A stretch of 31,053 bases of DNA from Schoenoplectus triqueter (lineage: Eukaryota; Streptophyta; Magnoliopsida; Poales; Cyperaceae). Location: contig CAXKVV010000970.1 in NCBI GenBank assembly GCA_964058805.1, positions 1-31,053 of the forward strand, read 5' to 3'. Below the pieces are notes generated by a model. The model was not told the origin of the DNA. It ran no database searches and saw only the letters and a program-made list of their open reading frames with translations. The translations under genes and the position numbers were made by a program. Below are positions 28,211 to 31,053 of this stretch, in pieces; within the stretch, counting starts at the first letter, position 1; each line of letters starts with the position of its first letter.

Positions 28211-31053
28211 TTATAGACCCTCGAAGACTAATCTAATATCATTTAGGTTAACGAAAAGAAATTAAAAGATACATCTTGATTAAGGTGCCCAGACCATATG
28301 AGAAAGACGAAGTGCAAGAAGGTATTTGAGTGTGTATGAAAGTGTGTGTAGCGTATGCACGAGAGCTACTCTGATCTATAGACTCTGTGCGTGTGTGAAA
28401 ATTGTGATCCCTTCCCCATACCTTGGCAGGGGTCTTATGTAGGGGAATGAGTCCTAGAGACCATGGCAGTCCATGCGCATGATCATGTGTAGTTGCGAGT
28501 CAACTATTGTACATGATGTTATCATGTCTGATTATAACCATTGTACGTGATCATGTACGGTTATGATAGCGGTTATACTCGAGATGAGTATCGAGTAGTT
28601 TTCAAGCTCAAGAACTATTTGAGATAACTTTGGATGAGACAAGTTTTATAAGGTCTAGTGAATTAGCATCTTAGAGCTAAGTGTTTGGGTCTAAATTAAT
28701 TATACTTGACTGTATTCTAGTGGCTTTAATCCTTACTCCTTTTATAGATTGAAAAAATTGTTTGAAACATCTATCTGTCTTTTAAACGTTTCAAACAGTC
28801 TTTTAAAACAAATCTGTACCATAGGATTAAATAATTAGTTACTCTGGATTGTTGATTGTTTTATTTAAACAGGAAGTCTGACCCAAAGTAAAAAGTCTCT
28901 CTTTCTTAGAAAAGTAATTAAAATTACATGGTCCTGAAAGTCTGAAACACAGTCCCGAGAAAGGCAGTCAAGCCAAAGTAATCAAAATTGCACAGAGTCC
29001 TGAGAAAAGAGAGTCAAGCCCTCTCTCCCAGACCTCTCCGCTCTATGTAGATCACATCATTTTCTCCAATACACATCATGACAGCATTTTGTTCACCTTT
29101 TCTTTCCACGCATGAAGTTTTTTTTCTCTTTTTGCCATAGGTGGGCGTGGGCCTCATTTCTTTCGTTCTTTCTCAGCTAGGCGATCTCAGTGAGGCGAGG
29201 ATCGGTGGGTAGAGGCGATGCGTGGCAAGAGCCTCGGAGGTGCGACAGATTGGAGAGAGGGTGTGAGCTATGAGAGGTCGTATTGTGGTCAGACCCACGG
29301 AGCGTATAGTGAAGAGGTAGCAAACAGGTGTTGCTTGCGACTGTGGTTGAGGATAAGAAGACAAACATCTTCACTAAATGTTTTATTCATTGATTGGGAT
29401 TCTGTCTCACGAGACAAATACTTCAGTTTTTTCCTTTTCTGAACCAAAATCATTGTGAATTAGAGTAAAATTGTCATCTTTTATCTTAATCGATAAGAAT
29501 ATTAGAAGCCAGCTATGCGCTTTATTTTTTTTCTCAATTTTGTTCTAATTGAAGATGAGAAAGGAAAAAAGTACAAGAAATTCTCCTTTTAGTCTATGAT
29601 CAGATGAAAAATTAGAAAATAATTCTATCTTTTTGTTTTTCCTCAGTTTAAATTTGAGTTAAAAACAACTAAGAAAGTTCATAATTTTAATGAATATGGT
29701 CGTGCTGTTGAATCACATCAGTTCTCCGATGACTTCTATTTCTTTCCAATCTCAAGTTTAGTATTTATTATTTATTTTATTATTTTCTAATAGACCTCTT
29801 TGTTTCATTGTTTCTATGTCATGGTTGCATAAATAATCATGTACATATTGGGAAAAAGAATCACGTACTGTTTTTTTTTAATTTGTTTTGTTTTTATGGT
29901 TTCGTTCCTCTTTTGTAGAGAGGGAAATGGCTAATTGGGGCATATAGTGTGCAATTTCGTTGTTTTTGACTTTGTGATTTCTCTTTTCACAACTATGGTC
30001 ATAGATGTAAATCTATAACCATAATGCTTTGTTTTATCAAATTAATGGATTTTAACTTGTAGACTGTGTTTTCTCAAATTATTTATATTTTTCATAAATA
30101 ATATCATAATTTAGAATTATCTTGATAAACTAGAAAGTCTAGCTGTGCTTTTTTATTCATGTTATGTCCAATTTTTCACTAAATTTGGAGCAAAAAAACC
30201 TTAGAACCGACTTAAAAACTTAAATGTGCGCAAATCTGTGCATGAGCTGGAAAAAATCGTCCAACGCCTATTCGGTCTGAATTGTGGAGTCCAAAAATTT
30301 AGTTTTTCTGGATTAGTCGGTTAGGGGTCGCACGGGTCCGATCGGAACCCGAAAACCTTCATGGGACTCGATTTTCATCCATTTTGACATACTTATCAAA
30401 CTCTTTGATAAATATACTTAATTAATCATATTTGGTGATTAATTAATTCTTGTTAATGCTCGAGAACTCATATCAAATGATCAAAAAAATATTTATAGGC
30501 TTTATTTTTATAGGATGTGACCCTTTGAGATATGTATACACTTAACAATGAGATTAAAATAAATCATCACATATCACAAGCGGCATCTAACAATGTGCAT
30601 TGTGATTCTTAAGTGATATAGATATAATGTATCTATAAATATCTTGGTCATGAATGACGATAATCATCCCAAGCTCATTGATAACATGTGACATTCAGAA
30701 CGGTGCAAGACAGGAACGTGTCATTCTTACACTACATTCTTTATCTAGGGGAGCGCAATTTAGATATCATCGATCGTGTCAACAAACAAGAGGGACATCA
30801 ATATTCTTGATTCGTGCTTCTTCTTCATACAAAAGACGTACATCGAGATAGAATCTGTATGATCGCTAGTTACGTATAATGTTGGATAATAATCACAAAT
30901 ATATAACTTATTTGTATAAGAAGAACACTCATCTCATATCTAAGAATTAGCAAGCAAATAAAATACTAATGACACAAATAAAATCCTTATAGTATTTTAT
31001 TATAGATCAAGTCCAATAACATGTCCAACGTATCATTTTGTGTAATTGAATTG
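28211..31053. other. Unrecognised, probably repeat-derived right flank
   Basis: No gene is supported. 28912-28973 and 28975-29021 are diverged direct repeats (AAGTAATxAAAATT... GTCCTGAGAAA... GTCAAGCC). 28400-28460 has a TATA-like GGTCTTATGTAGGGGAATG, and 30500-30900 reads like LTR or leader sequence, but no paired copy exists in the window. Short open frames at 29173-29442 and 30654-30851 lack family motifs. Confidence 0.4.

Noticed and set aside
28260..29100. LTR of a second retrotransposon
   Set aside because: A TATA-like block and general style are suggestive, but no paired LTR, primer-binding site or coding domain is visible.

Overview
The window is nuclear DNA from a flowering plant. 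It is AT-rich, the genes are split into many short exons with GT-AG introns, and the introns and spacers are full of MITE-like hairpins plus one decayed Ty1/copia retrotransposon. Protein similarity is clearly angiosperm, but the species cannot be fixed from sequence alone.

Two genes, both on the minus strand and arranged head to tail, account for essentially all recognisable host coding sequence. Gene 1 (CDS 11810 down to 2251, 19 coding exons, 755 codons by my splice model) is the WD40-TPR protein ASG2 (ALTERED SEED GERMINATION 2, WDTC1-like), a candidate substrate receptor of CUL4-DDB1 ubiquitin ligases. It ends in a CaaX farnesylation box (CTQS). Gene 2 (CDS 26837 down to 14220, 13 coding exons, 1091 codons) is a plant ELL-like RNA polymerase II elongation factor. 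It has an ELL-type winged-helix region, a long Ser/Asp-rich linker with an EAR-like DLNLSP motif, and a C-terminal occludin/ELL (OCEL) domain. All exon junctions of both genes are in phase and use GT-AG.

Layout: 1-2250 is the 3' flank of gene 1 with a direct repeat at the extreme left. 2251-11810 is gene 1; its introns carry a small MITE, a nested insertion with a 404-bp near-perfect hairpin, two related hairpin MITEs, a 45-bp minisatellite and a trinucleotide-repeat hairpin. 11811-12250 is its 5' leader. 12250-14219 is intergenic, with another hairpin and a 651-bp element flanked by a perfect 9-bp duplication. 14220-26837 is gene 2; its 6.2-kb seventh intron holds a small TIR element and a 5.3-kb copia element in the same orientation as the gene. 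26838-31053 is leader, simple repeats, a large AT-rich hairpin and unrecognised, probably repeat-derived, sequence.

I see no operon-like or defence-like system. The most distinctive points are the separation of the CaaX-coding terminal exon of ASG2 from the rest of the gene by an intron carrying a recent hairpin insertion, the EAR-like motif in the ELL homologue, and a 30-bp duplication at the polypurine/LTR junction of the retroelement.
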